Shown here: positions 11,224 to 21,130 of the stretch, one piece after another
How positions within the stretch are numbered: the first letter of the stretch is position 1
How the letters are laid out: every line of letters begins with the position of its first letter
Assembly (NCBI RefSeq): GCF_002776525.5
Contig: NC_045446.1
Coordinates: forward strand, 69,480,047 to 69,544,046
Source of the DNA: Piliocolobus tephrosceles
Taxonomy: Eukaryota; Chordata; Mammalia; Primates; Cercopithecidae
DNA length: 64,000 nucleotides
Direction: 5' to 3'
Program-made: the position numbers and the translations under genes
The notes under the pieces: model-generated
Seen by the model: only the letters and a program-made list of their open reading frames with translations
Told to the model about the DNA's origin: nothing
The model's database searches: none

Positions 11224-11399
11224 ATTTATTAAAATAAATTTTGGAGTTGGAAACGCTCATCCATGTACTATGCCAACTCCCAGTGGTGCCCCTACTACAC
11301 TTTGGGGAGCTGGTCTGAAGTCCTTCAATGCACTGTGACTTGAGAACTGAAGTCTTTCATCTTTCAAAGCTGAAATCGTAAAAACGCCTAATACTTAGT

Positions 11400-11500
11400 C
11401 TATGTCAAGAAAGTCACCAGGGTCACACAGCTAGTAACTGAAGGAGCCGGGACCAGGCCTCTGCTTGCCTGCTTCTAACCCAACCCAGTGCCCCAGGAGC
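11400..11500 (-). repeat. MIR SINE fragment (antisense)
   Basis: 'gtcacacagctagtaactga', 'aggagccgggaccaggcctc' and 'ctaacccaacccagtgcc' match the antisense MIR 5' half. Confidence 0.65.
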
Positions 11501-12109
11501 GCACTCAGCTTCCGTCCCCCTCCTCAGACCCCAGATATGCAATTCTGTGCCATATGGCCACCAATTAAGTTGTTTTCAAATCCAGGCAGGGTCATCCTGT
11601 TTTGTTATGTTGTCCTCAGCTTTTCCATAAAGTGACTAGATTATATCGATACTTATTTACATTCCCAAAAGGGCGCTTTAGTACAAAGCTGCATCATTTC
11701 TAAAACCATGTTTTGAAAATATGAACTGAAAGTGATTCTTTCTTCAATGATCCAAAATAGTAACTGAGGAAATAGAAAAGGCTGATAACCTAATACCCAG
11801 GAATGCCATTGCCACTTCAAATGAGTATAAAATCCCAAGCCGGCGAGGGGAAGTGGGAGAAAGTAACAAAGTGACTGTACTGGACACTGATCGAAGCTGT
11901 TGTCTAGTGTTTTTTTAAAGCTCTAAGCTTCCATTTCCTGTCATCTGGTTTTAAATTAATTGGCATGAATTTTTTATGACCAGAGAGCAAACAGGTTGAA
12001 CGTCCCACAGAACTGGGTTGGGCTTGCTTTCTGCTGAGCTGCCCATTTCTGCACTGAATATGAGCTACAAACTGTGCAGAAACAGGAACACAAACAGATC
12101 CCCCTATTC
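11501..12109. other. Unassigned sequence, no gene seen
   Basis: Moderately AT-rich with TAAT-type motifs, for example 'ttttaaattaattggcatga' near 11950. No repeat, RNA gene or plausible exon was recognised. Confidence 0.4.
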
Positions 12110-12245
12110 ATTCTCTGTCCAATGACACCTCTTCCAGGAAGCCTTCTCCCACCAACCAGAGTCAGAATTAGTCCCCCCTCCTCTGGCTTCCCTCACAGCA
12201 ATGCTTATTACAGACTCTGTTACACTGCAGTCACGCATTGTTTTC
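12110..12245 (+). repeat. L2 LINE fragment (sense)
   Basis: 'caatgacacctcttccagga', 'agccttctcccaccaaccag' and 'cagcaatgcttattacagac' match the L2 3' UTR, with 'ccaggaagccttc' the most diagnostic part. Confidence 0.6.
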
Positions 12246-12249
12246 TTTT

Positions 12250-12900
12250 TTTAAAAAAGTATTTTCTTTCTGACTATTTACTAAATACAATAAAAACTCA
12301 ACACCGTCAATATGATTTTAGATATAATTCCTTTTAAGCCTTTTTGTATGAATACTTACACACACAGACATCCACACAANNNNNNNNNNTTTAAGCCTTT
12401 TTGTATGAATACTTACACACACAGACATCCACACAATGTACATTCAGATGCTTTACAAACTGAGATCATACCATACAAGCTAATTTTAATCTATCTTTAA
12501 TTTAGTAAAATAGCATGCTTTTCAATGGTTGCATAGATTTATAATTAATATCCTACTGATGGACATAGCGTTGTTTCTAATTTTTCACTAGTGTAAATAC
12601 TGTAATATCTTTGTACATATTTCTTGTAGGGTTGTTTGATTATATGCTTCTACTGTATTGCTTAACATTTAAAAAAATTATAGCTGCTCCTCACCTGAAT
12701 GTATCACTTGTCATTTTTACCAGCAGTATATGAACATGCCAATTCCTCTCGCTCTCATAAATATTAGGCATTAGCATACTTTAAAACATCTCTATTGATG
12801 CGACAGGTAAATGGTACCTAATTATTTTAATCTGCCTCTCTTGAGTATCAGTTAAACATCTTTCTCTCGGTTTCTTGATCATCACACTTCTTCTTTGGGA
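12250..12900 (-). mobile_element. Old L1M LINE remnant (antisense)
   Basis: 'caatggttgcatagatttat', 'cctactgatggacatagcgt' and 'aatatctttgtacatatttc' match, in reverse, the 'gtccatc...gaatgg' region of mammalian L1M/L1ME 3' ends. 'ccagcagtatatgaacatgc' and 'tgcctctcttgagtatcagt' continue the match. No ORF2 coding capacity remains. An assembly gap with duplicated flanks interrupts it at 12380. Confidence 0.65.
12333..12436. other. 10-N assembly gap with 47-bp duplicated flanks
   Basis: Ten N occupy 12380-12389. The 47 bases before it (12333-12379) are repeated exactly after it (12390-12436), both beginning 'tttaagcctttttgtatgaa' and ending 'acatccacacaa'. The two contig ends probably overlap and were not merged, so the duplication is most likely artificial. 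Confidence 0.9.
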
Positions 12901-13414
12901 ATGGCATGTTCACTGTGCTTTACTCATTGTGGGTGTTAGTCTCTCTTTGGTTGCTACATGAGAGTTTGCTATTTGTCTTTTACCCTGATGATTTTGTAGC
13001 TTGCTTCCAGTATGTCTAATCATAGTAAAGGGTACCAACATCTACTAGTTGTTCCCACCAGAATTCTGGGTACCTATTTTGACACCCCCCACCAAGTCAC
13101 TACTCACAGCCTATCAGTCACCAAATCCTATCAGTTCTACCTCCTAACTGCACCTTAATTTGGCTCCTTTCCCTCCCTCTCCAGCACCACACCCTCATTC
13201 ATGACACCATCATCTCTCTGGGGGACTTCCGCAGTGGCCTCCCACTAGTCTCCCACATCTTCTACTCCAATTCTCTCACCACCTCAAGCCAGAAGGATTT
13301 TTTTAATGCAAATTGGGTTATATTTTCTGCCTAACACTTTCTGACAGTTTCCTATTCTACTGAAGATAAAATCCAAAGTCCTTCATGTGTTCCTGTGCCT
13401 TATAAGGCTGCTTC

Positions 13415-13526
13415 CAGAACCTGGCTTCTGTACTGCTCAGGTATTGCAGATACATCCATCTGCCCCACGGTCTCTGTACCTGAGCCAACTGGCCCCCTTT
13501 CAGGCTTGCAAATGGATCAAGACCCT
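13415..13526. repeat. Source copy of a 112-bp near-perfect duplication
   Basis: These bases (start 'cagaacctggcttctgtact') recur at 13827-13938, offset 412, with one mismatch (C at 13479, A at 13891). This copy lies in continuous L2 sequence, so it is the likely source. Confidence 0.95.
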
Positions 13527-13764
13527 GGGTGCTGCTCCCTCGGGCTGAAAGGTTGTTTGCTCTCCTCTCTGCCTGGCTGACCCAAATGAACCCTTCAGGC
13601 TTCTCAACTCCAATGCTGTCTCCTCTGAGAAGCCCTGAACCCCCAAGTTAAATAAGCCCCTCTGACTATTTGCTAGGATTTCCTTTGCAGCACATCTCAC
13701 AATTGTATTTAAGCACTGTTTGGCATGGTTGGTTTAATGAGAACCAGGCTGTACGCTCTATGAA

Positions 13765-14176
13765 TGACATGGTTTGAATCTGTGTCCCCACCCAAATCTC
13801 ATGTCAAATTGTAATCCCCAATGCCACAGAACCTGGCTTCTGTACTGCTCAGGTATTGCAGATACATCCATCTGCCCCACGGTCTCTGTAACTGAGCCAA
13901 CTGGCCCCCTTTCAGGCTTGCAAATGGATCAAGACCCTCGGTGAAAGGTGATTGGAAAGGTGATTGGATCATGGGGTGGATTCTCATTAATGGTTTAGCA
14001 CTATCCTCTTAGTACTGTCCTCTTGATGATGAGTTCTCTTGGCATCGCCCCCCGTGCTCCCTCTTCCTCCTGCTCCAGGCATGTGAAGTATCGGCTTCCC
14101 CTTCGCCTTCCGCCATGATGGTAAGTTTCCTGAGGTCTCCCCAGAAGCCCAGCAGATGCAAGAACAGACTAATACA
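13765..14176 (+). mobile_element. Solo MaLR LTR, MST-type, with an insert
   Basis: Starts 'tgacatggtttgaatctgtg' and continues 'cccacccaaatctcatgtca', 'aattgtaatccccaatgcca'. After the 112-bp insert it resumes 'ggtgattggatcatggggtg', 'tccccttcgccttccgccat' and ends near 'actaataca'. Features are those of MST-class MaLR LTRs. The stretch before the terminal 'gactaataca' is shortened. No internal retroviral sequence flanks it, so it is a solo LTR inserted in the L2. Confidence 0.85.
13827..13938. repeat. 112-bp copy of upstream L2 sequence inside the LTR
   Basis: Identical to 13415-13526 at 111 of 112 positions. It replaces about 20 bases expected between 'ccccaatgcca' and 'ggtgattggatcat' in MST LTRs. 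After the match ends, 'tcgg' and 'tgaaaggt' also occur in the source a few bases further on, suggesting a small deletion within the copy. A perfect 12-bp tandem repeat 'gaaaggtgattg' (13943-13966) marks the right edge. Confidence 0.95.
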
Positions 14177-14278
14177 ATCAGGACAGAGTCTTGATATCTC
14201 TTGTCTACCACTGTCTGTGCAGAATTTAGCATGGTACTTAGCACATACTAGGCACTCATTGAATACTTGCTGGATTAC

Positions 14279-15420
14279 TTTCTTTAAAAATATATTTTAA
14301 AAATATTTAAATAACCTATCTATTTCAAGGATCAAGCAATCACCTCTAGGTTTTCACAGAAATTAACACAGATCTTCATACAGAAAGCAGCTCCAGTGAC
14401 AAACCAGTCCTGTCTTCAAATGTGCAGGGTCTAATATAACGGTCTATTCATGAAGGACTGTTCCATTTCTCTCCATGTACAAAACTCAAAGCCCTGGCTT
14501 GGGCAGCCACAAGAACACTATGGTGAAAGTATCTGAAAAAGTCCATGTCTCATGCTTTTCTGGAGCTCCTTCCTCTCTCTACCCTATGTTTTGCCTCTAT
14601 TCAATGAATGCCTTATCTTAAATGGACTTAATTTCAAATTATATATTACATCTAATATAGTATACCAAATTATATCTAATTCACTGCCTTCTCTCCCAAC
14701 ATTCTAAAACCAATTTACATTACTAGCATGATTGACTTGATGGTTCTCTATAGATCAATACCTATATTTATGAATATTTTCTTAAGTTACCTTCTTGAAT
14801 TAATTGTTGGTCAGAGAGGCTCAGTACTTCCCTAGCGACATCTCTTCCCTGCTCCCTGAGTCTACCTTGTACTCAATTCAGCATTTAGTTCACTGAACTA
14901 ACTGAAATTGTACTTCCTCGCTTTCCTATAGGGGCTCCAGGATGTAAGTCAGAGATCGGGCTGTGGTGTGGAGCCACCATTTCTTCTCAAGCTCACCACA
15001 AAGTACCTTGGGCATAATGATCAGTTGCATGTAAGGTGTTGATGCCCTCACTTTGGTCATCTTAGGCCACTAACATACTAGTGCAAGGAGTAGAAGGAGG
15101 TCAGCAGGTCAGAGATTTGCTGGGGCCTATTATGTAGGGCTTAGGAACTCACTCATGCCAAGGAGGCACAGGATAAGAATAAAAGCTCATTTCCTGCCCA
15201 GGAAGAAATTGGGTTTTAGTTGGGAAGACAAGACCAAGATGCAGTAAATAGTCTTGGCCTTGTCTGTGTCTGAAGGCTCCTCCCTTCAAGATTCTGCTTC
15301 AAGAATCTGCTTCAAGATTCCTTTTATTTAAACATCCCTCTATACAGAGTGTCCTTCTTCAGCTAAAGATCCCAGGAAGAGGAACTGGAATAATTGGTGA
15401 GGTCCACTAGGTCTTTGTTA
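14279..15420. other. Unassigned sequence, no gene seen
   Basis: About 1.1 kb with no recognised repeat. AT-rich between 14630 and 14810. No open frame longer than about 60 codons was noted. Confidence 0.45.
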
Positions 15421-15424
15421 AATG

Positions 15425-15640
15425 CTGCGTTGGCTCTGGAATCAGAGTTTGGATTTGACCCCTGGTTCTATTTCCTCCTCTCTGGGTGACCTTGGGTGGC
15501 ATATTTAACCTCCCTAAGCCTCTGTGTTTTCATTTGAAATGTGGGGATAGTAAAAGTACCTACCCCTGGGTTGCTGCAGTACTTATGTGTCTATGACCTA
15601 GCAAAGGCTCAACGAATGTTGGTGAATATTATTCTAATTG
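15425..15640 (+). repeat. MIR SINE (sense), left arm of inverted pair
   Basis: 'ggctctggaatcagagtttg', 'gggtgaccttgggtggcata', 'tttaacctccctaagcctct' and 'agtaaaagtacctaccc' are clear MIR features. Confidence 0.85.
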
Positions 15641-15664
15641 CTAGACTGTGATAATCTTAGTTAA

Positions 15665-15915
15665 CAATAAGGTATTTACTGTGTACCAGACATTGTCCTA
15701 AGCACTTTACAATATTTAACTCATTTAACCCTTATAAATAATTCTGTGAGTGAAGTACTATTCTTTGCCTCATTTTATAGATAGAAACTGGGGTAGTGAG
15801 AGGCTAACAAAATTGCCTGAAGTCACAAAATAAATGTTGAAGCCAGGATTTTGAACCCAGGCAGTCTGGCTCCAGAAGTCATGCTCTAAACCGTTAAGAC
15901 TATTAATCATCATAA
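15665..15915 (-). repeat. MIR SINE (antisense), right arm of inverted pair
   Basis: Nearly full length: 'tgtaccagacattgtcctaa', 'gcactttacaatatttaact', 'catttaacccttataaataa', 'gaacccaggcagtctggctc', 'atgctctaaaccgttaagac'. It begins about 25 bases after an oppositely oriented MIR. Confidence 0.9.
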
Positions 15916-17275
15916 TAATTATATAATGACTTACTATAATTTTTAGTTACTAATAATCACTATTCATTGTTATTAATGATGGGTGGCTGGCCCACTCATA
16001 TAGGTCCCCAGGCAGCTGGGGTGATTGGGATGGGGTTTGGGCTGGGAGGGTGTTTGGAAGCTATCCAAGCTCACTGAAGTTCAAAAGAGTCTTCCAGTTC
16101 CAGGCAGGAACCAAGGATATGAACAGAAAACCAGGGCAGAAGGCCAGTTCTGTGTGTTGGGCTAATACGATAGGAGTGGGAATGGAAAATGAGATGGCCT
16201 GGTAAGCCCTGGGTACTTTGGGAAAAGGGTTGGAAGAAGGACACCTGAACTTCCAGGCTTCACCTACCAGGAGGGCTGAGGCTTCCACTTGGTGTCTCAC
16301 TGTATCAAGGTGGACTCTAGGGCTAAGTGGGTCACAACCTGCAAGGGAAAGGTCCCAGTAACTTAGCAAAGAAGGGCTAGAGAATGTGCAAGCTAATGTC
16401 TTCTTTCTGGAAGTCTCTGCTGTCCCTGCTCACAAAGTCCCAGGAATCCTGAGGCTCAGAGATGCTTCTTGAGCTGGAAGTATCTACTCTTGAGATGTGA
16501 AAGGCAATTTCAGGAAATTCTGTTGATTTAAGCTGAGTTGCTTGCACTGCCACTGGATGTCTGAGTAAAGATGAGTTCTCCTCCAGGGACCATGGTCTGT
16601 CAATTCCAGTGTTATCATTCATTGTCGGGGCTTGGATATTCCCCCCTGGACATCTACTGCTGATCAGATCCTTGAAACATGCTCACTTTGGTTTTCTTCA
16701 GAGTCAAAGATTTTGTCCTTTCTCCGTCCCTCTTGTTTAGGTACCATTTTTGAGACTGGTCTTGGTGGTGTGAAGCAATTTAGGATGAGAACATTGTACT
16801 GCAGCCACAGGACCTCAGCTTCAACAACCTACCAACCTACTAACCTACCATGGCTTAGTGGGGCCAAGAGTGAAATCTTAATGTATTAACTGGCCTCCAA
16901 AGACCAGCTGCATCCTCCTCTGGGTGCTCTCATCACAGCTGCCTCCCCTGCAGGTGCTCCCCAGCTGGGGACACTCTGCATCAACTTCCTCTCAGAGTGA
17001 GATCATTTTCTGTGTTGTGCAACAGAAATAACAGATTTTGTTATTTACCTAAAAACATGGAAAGTCTAAGAACAATCTAAGAGGTTGCCTCATACTGTCA
17101 TTTCTTTTCAACCAGGCCCACAGAACCACGTGAGAGAGATTTTTAATAGAACAACAAAAACAAGGAAGTCAGCTCTTCTTGAAAGATCAACTTATCCACT
17201 CAGCAATTTTCTACTCACCCTCTTGCATTTAATAAGCAATGCTGGTTGCTTACTCTAAACATCAGACTCAGATTG
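15916..17275. other. Unassigned sequence, no gene seen
   Basis: The 102-codon antisense frame at 16061-16369 and the 85-codon sense frame at 16632-16889 lack recognisable domains or signals. No repeat family was named. Confidence 0.45.
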
Positions 17276-17279
17276 CAAT

Positions 17280-17460
17280 TGGTGGCTGGGAAGAGTGAAA
17301 AGAGCATGGGCCTGATCCATGTTCAAGTCCCAGTTCTGACTCATGTAAGTTTTGTGACATTGAGAGAGTTACTTAACTCCTCTGAGCATCAGCTTCTTTA
17401 TCTGCAAAGTGAAGATCTTTATCCCAGCCTTTCAGAGCTGGTGAGAGAATTGGCATTTCT
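17280..17460 (+). repeat. MIR SINE (sense)
   Basis: 'gtgaaaagagcatgggcctg', 'atgttcaagtcccagttctg', 'agagagttacttaactcctc' and 'catcagcttctttatctgca' are in MIR order. Confidence 0.8.
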
Positions 17461-17835
17461 CAGACATTGAGTTGAGGCCTTCAAGTCAGTCCTTAAGAAT
17501 ATTCACTGCTTTTACCATTTCTACTACCAATCATGGTTAATAAGACATGCTCACTGCACTAAAAAGGTCCAAAATGTTACTGGTGGATGGGGAGCCTGTT
17601 ATCTATAGTGGGATTCAGTGAGGAAGAGGTCAACTCTACTGGGATAGAATGGGCAAGAGAGACTTCAAGGGAGACTCATGAGCACAGTCTTTTCAAAACA
17701 AAAGGTCTGTGGCAACAGGCATAAAATGTGGATACATCCTGAGAAACACAAGCTTTAGAAGGAGATGCAGAGCCTCTGATCGAGCACAGGGACTACAAAG
17801 GGCTCAGGGGCCAGCTTCTAGCAATGCGGTCATCC
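17461..17835. other. Unassigned sequence, no gene seen
   Basis: No repeat, RNA gene or convincing frame was recognised. Confidence 0.4.
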
Positions 17836-17960
17836 ACCAAAGGCTTTTAAGCTGGGCAAAGAGAAGGCCAGATTTGTCCTTGAGATAATCACTCTGGCTG
17901 CTTTCAAGACAAGACTAGAGGGATGAGGCTGGGAGGGAGGCTGGAACAAATAAAGCTGCA
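17836..17960 (+). repeat. Old interspersed repeat fragment, family unresolved
   Basis: 'aaaggcttttaagctgggca', 'gagataatcactctggctgc' and 'gactagagggatgaggctgg' match an abundant mammalian repeat that reads 'gttttgagcagagg...gatcactctggctgc'. I cannot assign the LINE family with certainty. 41640-42342 appears to be a longer copy. Confidence 0.45.
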
Positions 17961-18289
17961 GAGCCAAGGCTGATCTAGGCCCAAGGAAAGGGTCCCTAAC
18001 TTCATTTGTGAAGCTACTGGTCACCCTTGCCAGCTTCTTCTAGCAGCCTGGCTACAGCAGCCCAGTTCCTGCAGGCCGTGGACCTGGCTGCCTCAGAGCT
18101 GACCTGTGGAGGGTCCTTTCAGGCACCAACTGCAAAACCATCCACCCAAACTGTTCCTCTCAGGCTCTGCTGGCGCAGGGGCTCCTCCGCTTTAGGACCT
18201 CTGATCCCTGCACCACTCGAGTCTGGAGCTATGGACAGGGTGATTGAGCTGCTGCCCTAGCCTGTACCAGTCGAGTTAATTCAATTCCA

Positions 18290-18720
18290 TGCAGTTAAAT
18301 GATGTTTATGTATGGATCGTATGCTCAGCTTTGAGGGTCATATGAGACTGTAAGAGACAAGGCACACGAGGTTTATAGTAAAGGAGACACAGCTGTTCTG
18401 TAACCCAAAGCTGAGTGTTGGAATGTGCTCAAGAGAGGGCCGAGTGACAGTGCTCTACCCAGGGATATGGGAGACAGGGCCAGGGACCCTCCTTAGCAGC
18501 ATCAGAAAAGCTTTTTGGAAGAGGAGCGCACTTGCCTGGGCCTGGAGACTAAGAAGGCCCTTGACAGTGAAAGGATGAGAAAGGGGCCTTTAGGCTGAGG
18601 GAAGCTGTGTGGGGAAAGTGCTGTTGCCTGTAGTGGCTAGACCACAGGAAGGAAAGGAGGTGACAGAAGACCAGGGCAAGATAGGTGGGCTGAGGTCATG
18701 CTGGGAGGGGCCTGAGGTCA
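18290..18720 (+). repeat. Possible old LINE-type repeat, family unresolved
   Basis: 'tttttggaagaggagcgcac', 'tgaaaggatgagaaagggg' and 'cagaagaccagggcaagata' resemble the same old family as 17836-17960 but are strongly diverged. Confidence 0.3.
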
Positions 18721-18779
18721 CTTTCTACTTTCTTCCCTAAGGCAAGAAATGGTCACATAAGGAGAAAGACATTAATTTT

Positions 18780-19010
18780 CATTCAGTACCCACTATGCCC
18801 GGGTAGTGTGCATTAGATGAGCCCTACGTGTACACATTTAGTCTGCATTTTATAACTATCCTCAGAAGCAAATATTATCACCATGCCCATTTACAACCAA
18901 AGAAACCAAGGCTTAGAAGGATTATGTAGTCTACCCAAAGCCACTGAGGCAGAAATGGAACTGAAATATACGTATTCCAGCCCAATGATGCCCACTCTGT
19001 ATAATACCAA
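18780..19010 (-). repeat. MIR SINE (antisense)
   Basis: 'cagtacccactatgcccggg', 'ttataactatcctcagaagc', 'atgcccatttacaaccaaag' and 'aaaccaaggcttagaaggat' are in antisense MIR order. Confidence 0.8.
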
Positions 19011-19219
19011 CTCCCTAAATGATGGAGGAGGATGTATGTCCTTCATTCAAACAGCCAAGAAAACCTAGACTCATCATCACCACCACTGCTGCCATAGTTA
19101 TGGACTCCAAATTTTATTTCGTAAGGGAGGAAATGTACCAGATGTGCTTCTTTGTAACAGGATCTTTTAAGATTCCCGAGGATATATGTTTAATTAAAAT
19201 CAACCACTATCAGATCACC

Positions 19220-19400
19220 TGTGCTCATTGATGGCTTACAACGTGCAAGGTGCTTCCACTTCACGTTCATAGTAACCATCACAACAACCCTATACAGTCA
19301 GTTTTACTCCCAAAGTTTTATAACTGAGGACATGGCGGCTCAGAGAGGCAATGAGATTTGCCCCGGTTGCACAAAGTGGCAGCGGGTATGAGAAGCACGT
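19220..19400 (-). repeat. MIR SINE (antisense)
   Basis: 'gtgcaaggtgcttccacttc', 'catcacaacaaccctataca', 'gcggctcagagaggcaatga' and 'cacaaagtggcagcgggtat' are clear antisense MIR features. Confidence 0.8.
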
Positions 19401-19539
19401 GTTGTGGTGCTTGGGCCCACCTGTTCACCTCAAACTCAGAGGGCCAACAACCCAATCCTCACGTTTTCTCTCTGAAGGGTCCTCTTCTGCTGATCCCCAT
19501 CTCAGTAAGTGATGCCACCTTCCACCAGCTGCATAAGCT

Positions 19540-19770
19540 AGAAACCTAGGTCACTCCTGACATCCCTCTCTCCTGCACTGAACCCCCAAGATCTAAGCCA
19601 TCATTGAGTCCTGCTGGTTCTAACTCCTCAGTCTCTCCCAATTCTGTACACTTCTCACCATCTCTGTTTCTACTACCCTATTCAAGCCACAGTCATTTCT
19701 CACCTGAGCTTCCACAATGGCCTCCCAACCAGTCTCCCTGCACTCGTCCTCAGAGAAGACATGACCCCAG
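19540..19770 (+). repeat. L2 LINE fragment (sense)
   Basis: 'aaacctaggtcactcctgac', 'ttgagtcctgctggttctaa', 'ctattcaagccacagtcatt' and 'cctcccaaccagtctccctg' match the L2 3' region. The same portion of L2 recurs at 13080-13280 and at 62330-62900. Confidence 0.7.
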
Positions 19771-20335
19771 CCCTGGTGATGGGCCCCAGCATGGCTCAGC
19801 CCCTCTCGGCAGCCCCGTTTCCTTTTGTTCTGCCATTCTTTCCTTTCCTCAAACACTCCATTTTGTGTGACCCTAGGCTTTTTGCTCTCTGCGTCTCAGC
19901 TGCCTTCTCTGCAAAACAACAAGAATTGCCCAGGCCCCCGAGATCCGAGATTCCCCACCAAGGATCTGCCAGGATGGGGAGGACGAAAACTGAGAGGATA
20001 TGGAGCCCTAGAGATCTGAGCAGCACCATGCCCTCCCACACAGGAGAACTCAACTTGGAGCCAAGGCTGGTGGGAGGGCAGGAGCCTGCACTGCCTCTCC
20101 TCCTACCCCATCCCGGGCTTCTCAGGCAGCTTCAGCCACCGACAATTGGGAGATGTTGATCTGATGTAACTGAAGGCCAACCAGGCTGCACAGGGCCCAG
20201 GGAATTGCCTCAGAAGCTGCTACTGGTGAGAAGGTGGCTCAGGCTGGGTGGAGGGGCCGAAGGCAGAGCTTGGCACTAAATGAGGGGCCACGGGCCTAAT
20301 CCTCAAGGAGTCTGGAGTCCCAGGAGTTCGGGCAG
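19771..20335. other. Unassigned, GC-richer unique sequence
   Basis: Contains a 132-codon sense frame (19761-20159) and an overlapping 85-codon antisense frame. Neither has a recognisable domain, and the composition (Pro, Ser, Leu) suits chance frames in GC-rich DNA. No CpG island was judged present. Confidence 0.45.
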
Positions 20336-20339
20336 CCTG

Positions 20340-20740
20340 GAGATCAAGGGCCTTCGCCTTTTTGTGCCATGGACCTCTTTGAAACTTGTAAATCCCTTCT
20401 CATGAAAATGTTTCTAAATTCGTAAAATGAAAATAAGATTACAAAGAACACCGATTATATTTAAATAGCTATCAAAATGTTAAAATGAGAAATTTGTGAG
20501 ACAGTTAGATTTTTCTTCCTTTTTCAGTCATAACAAGATCTAACGGCAGGTCTAATAACTATCATAACCTTGAGGTAGTGATGAGTGTAAGTGATATTTT
20601 GAGGTATCTGCAACAACTATAATGGGATACAAAAATATCTGATTCCTCCTGGTAACAAAGTCCCAGAGATTGCTAATGCTATTGTGTTTTATTACCCATA
20701 CTCACAGTGGGAGAAAATGCTAACTTTCAGTTATTTTTTC
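20340..20740. mobile_element. Probable hAT-type DNA transposon fossil, family unresolved
   Basis: 'tttttgtgccatggacctct', 'gattacaaagaacaccgatt', 'tgaggtagtgatgagtgtaa' and 'gaggtatctgcaacaactat' resemble a non-autonomous hAT-Charlie repeat seen in many mammalian loci. I could not identify its terminal inverted repeats here. Confidence 0.45.
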
Positions 20741-20779
20741 CCAGCCACATGCTCACATTACCAACTTCTAATTTAGGGC

Positions 20780-20910
20780 AGTGACCTCACTTTACAGAAG
20801 AGGAAACTGGAGCTCCCAAAGGGGCAGGGGCTTGCACAGGGCTACACGGCACATTAGAGTTAACTCGAGGCTAGCACAGGCCCCTGCTGCCTCCCAGGCC
20901 ACACCACCCA
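20780..20910 (-). repeat. MIR SINE fragment (antisense)
   Basis: 'cctcactttacagaagagga', 'aactggagctcccaaagggg' and 'cttgcacagggctacacggc' fit antisense MIR. Confidence 0.65.
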
Positions 20911-20944
20911 CTCTGCAGAGCCACCTCCCAAGTGCGAGACCCAC

Positions 20945-21130
20945 AGAACAATCATTTCACTTCTCTGGGCCTTGGTTTCCTCACCTGTAAAATGGGAATA
21001 ACCACACCCACTTCTGCAAGCTGCTGTGAGGATGGAATGAGAAAAGGAGCAGGAAAGGGCCTTGTTACCTGGACAGTGCTCTGTAGTTGGGTATATATCA
21101 GTAGCAGGCAAGTAATTACTATGCACTATC
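20945..21130 (+). repeat. MIR SINE (sense)
   Basis: 'atttcacttctctgggcctt', 'ggtttcctcacctgtaaaat', 'gctgctgtgaggatggaatg' and 'acctggacagtgctctgtag' are in MIR order. It forms an inverted pair with the preceding antisense MIR. Confidence 0.8.

Larger units (their letters stand above)
13080..14278 (+). repeat. L2 LINE 3' region, split by an LTR
   Basis: The left part (13080-13764) runs through 'tatcagttctacctcctaac', 'ctctctgggggacttccgca', 'gaagataaaatccaaagtcc' and 'tttgcagcacatctcacaat', then 'gaaccaggctgtacgctcta'. The right part (about 14177-14278) resumes with 'cttagcacatactaggcact' and 'cattgaatacttgctgg'. The join is interrupted by a MaLR LTR at 13765-14176. It is an old, dead LINE with no coding capacity. 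Confidence 0.8.

Noticed and set aside
12333..12436. Direct 47-bp repeats as an LTR or target-site duplication
   Set aside because: They flank ten N exactly, which is the pattern of unmerged contig ends.
13765..14176. A full provirus around the MST-type LTR
   Set aside because: No second LTR and no gag, pol or env-like sequence is present nearby. It is a solo LTR.
19761..20159. 132-codon frame as a gene
   Set aside because: It overlaps antisense and sense alternatives in GC-rich DNA and has no recognisable domain. The Pro/Leu/Ser-rich content suits chance.
19771..20335. CpG-island promoter
   Set aside because: The stretch is GC-richer but CpG sites are sparse, and no initiator or TATA arrangement stands out.
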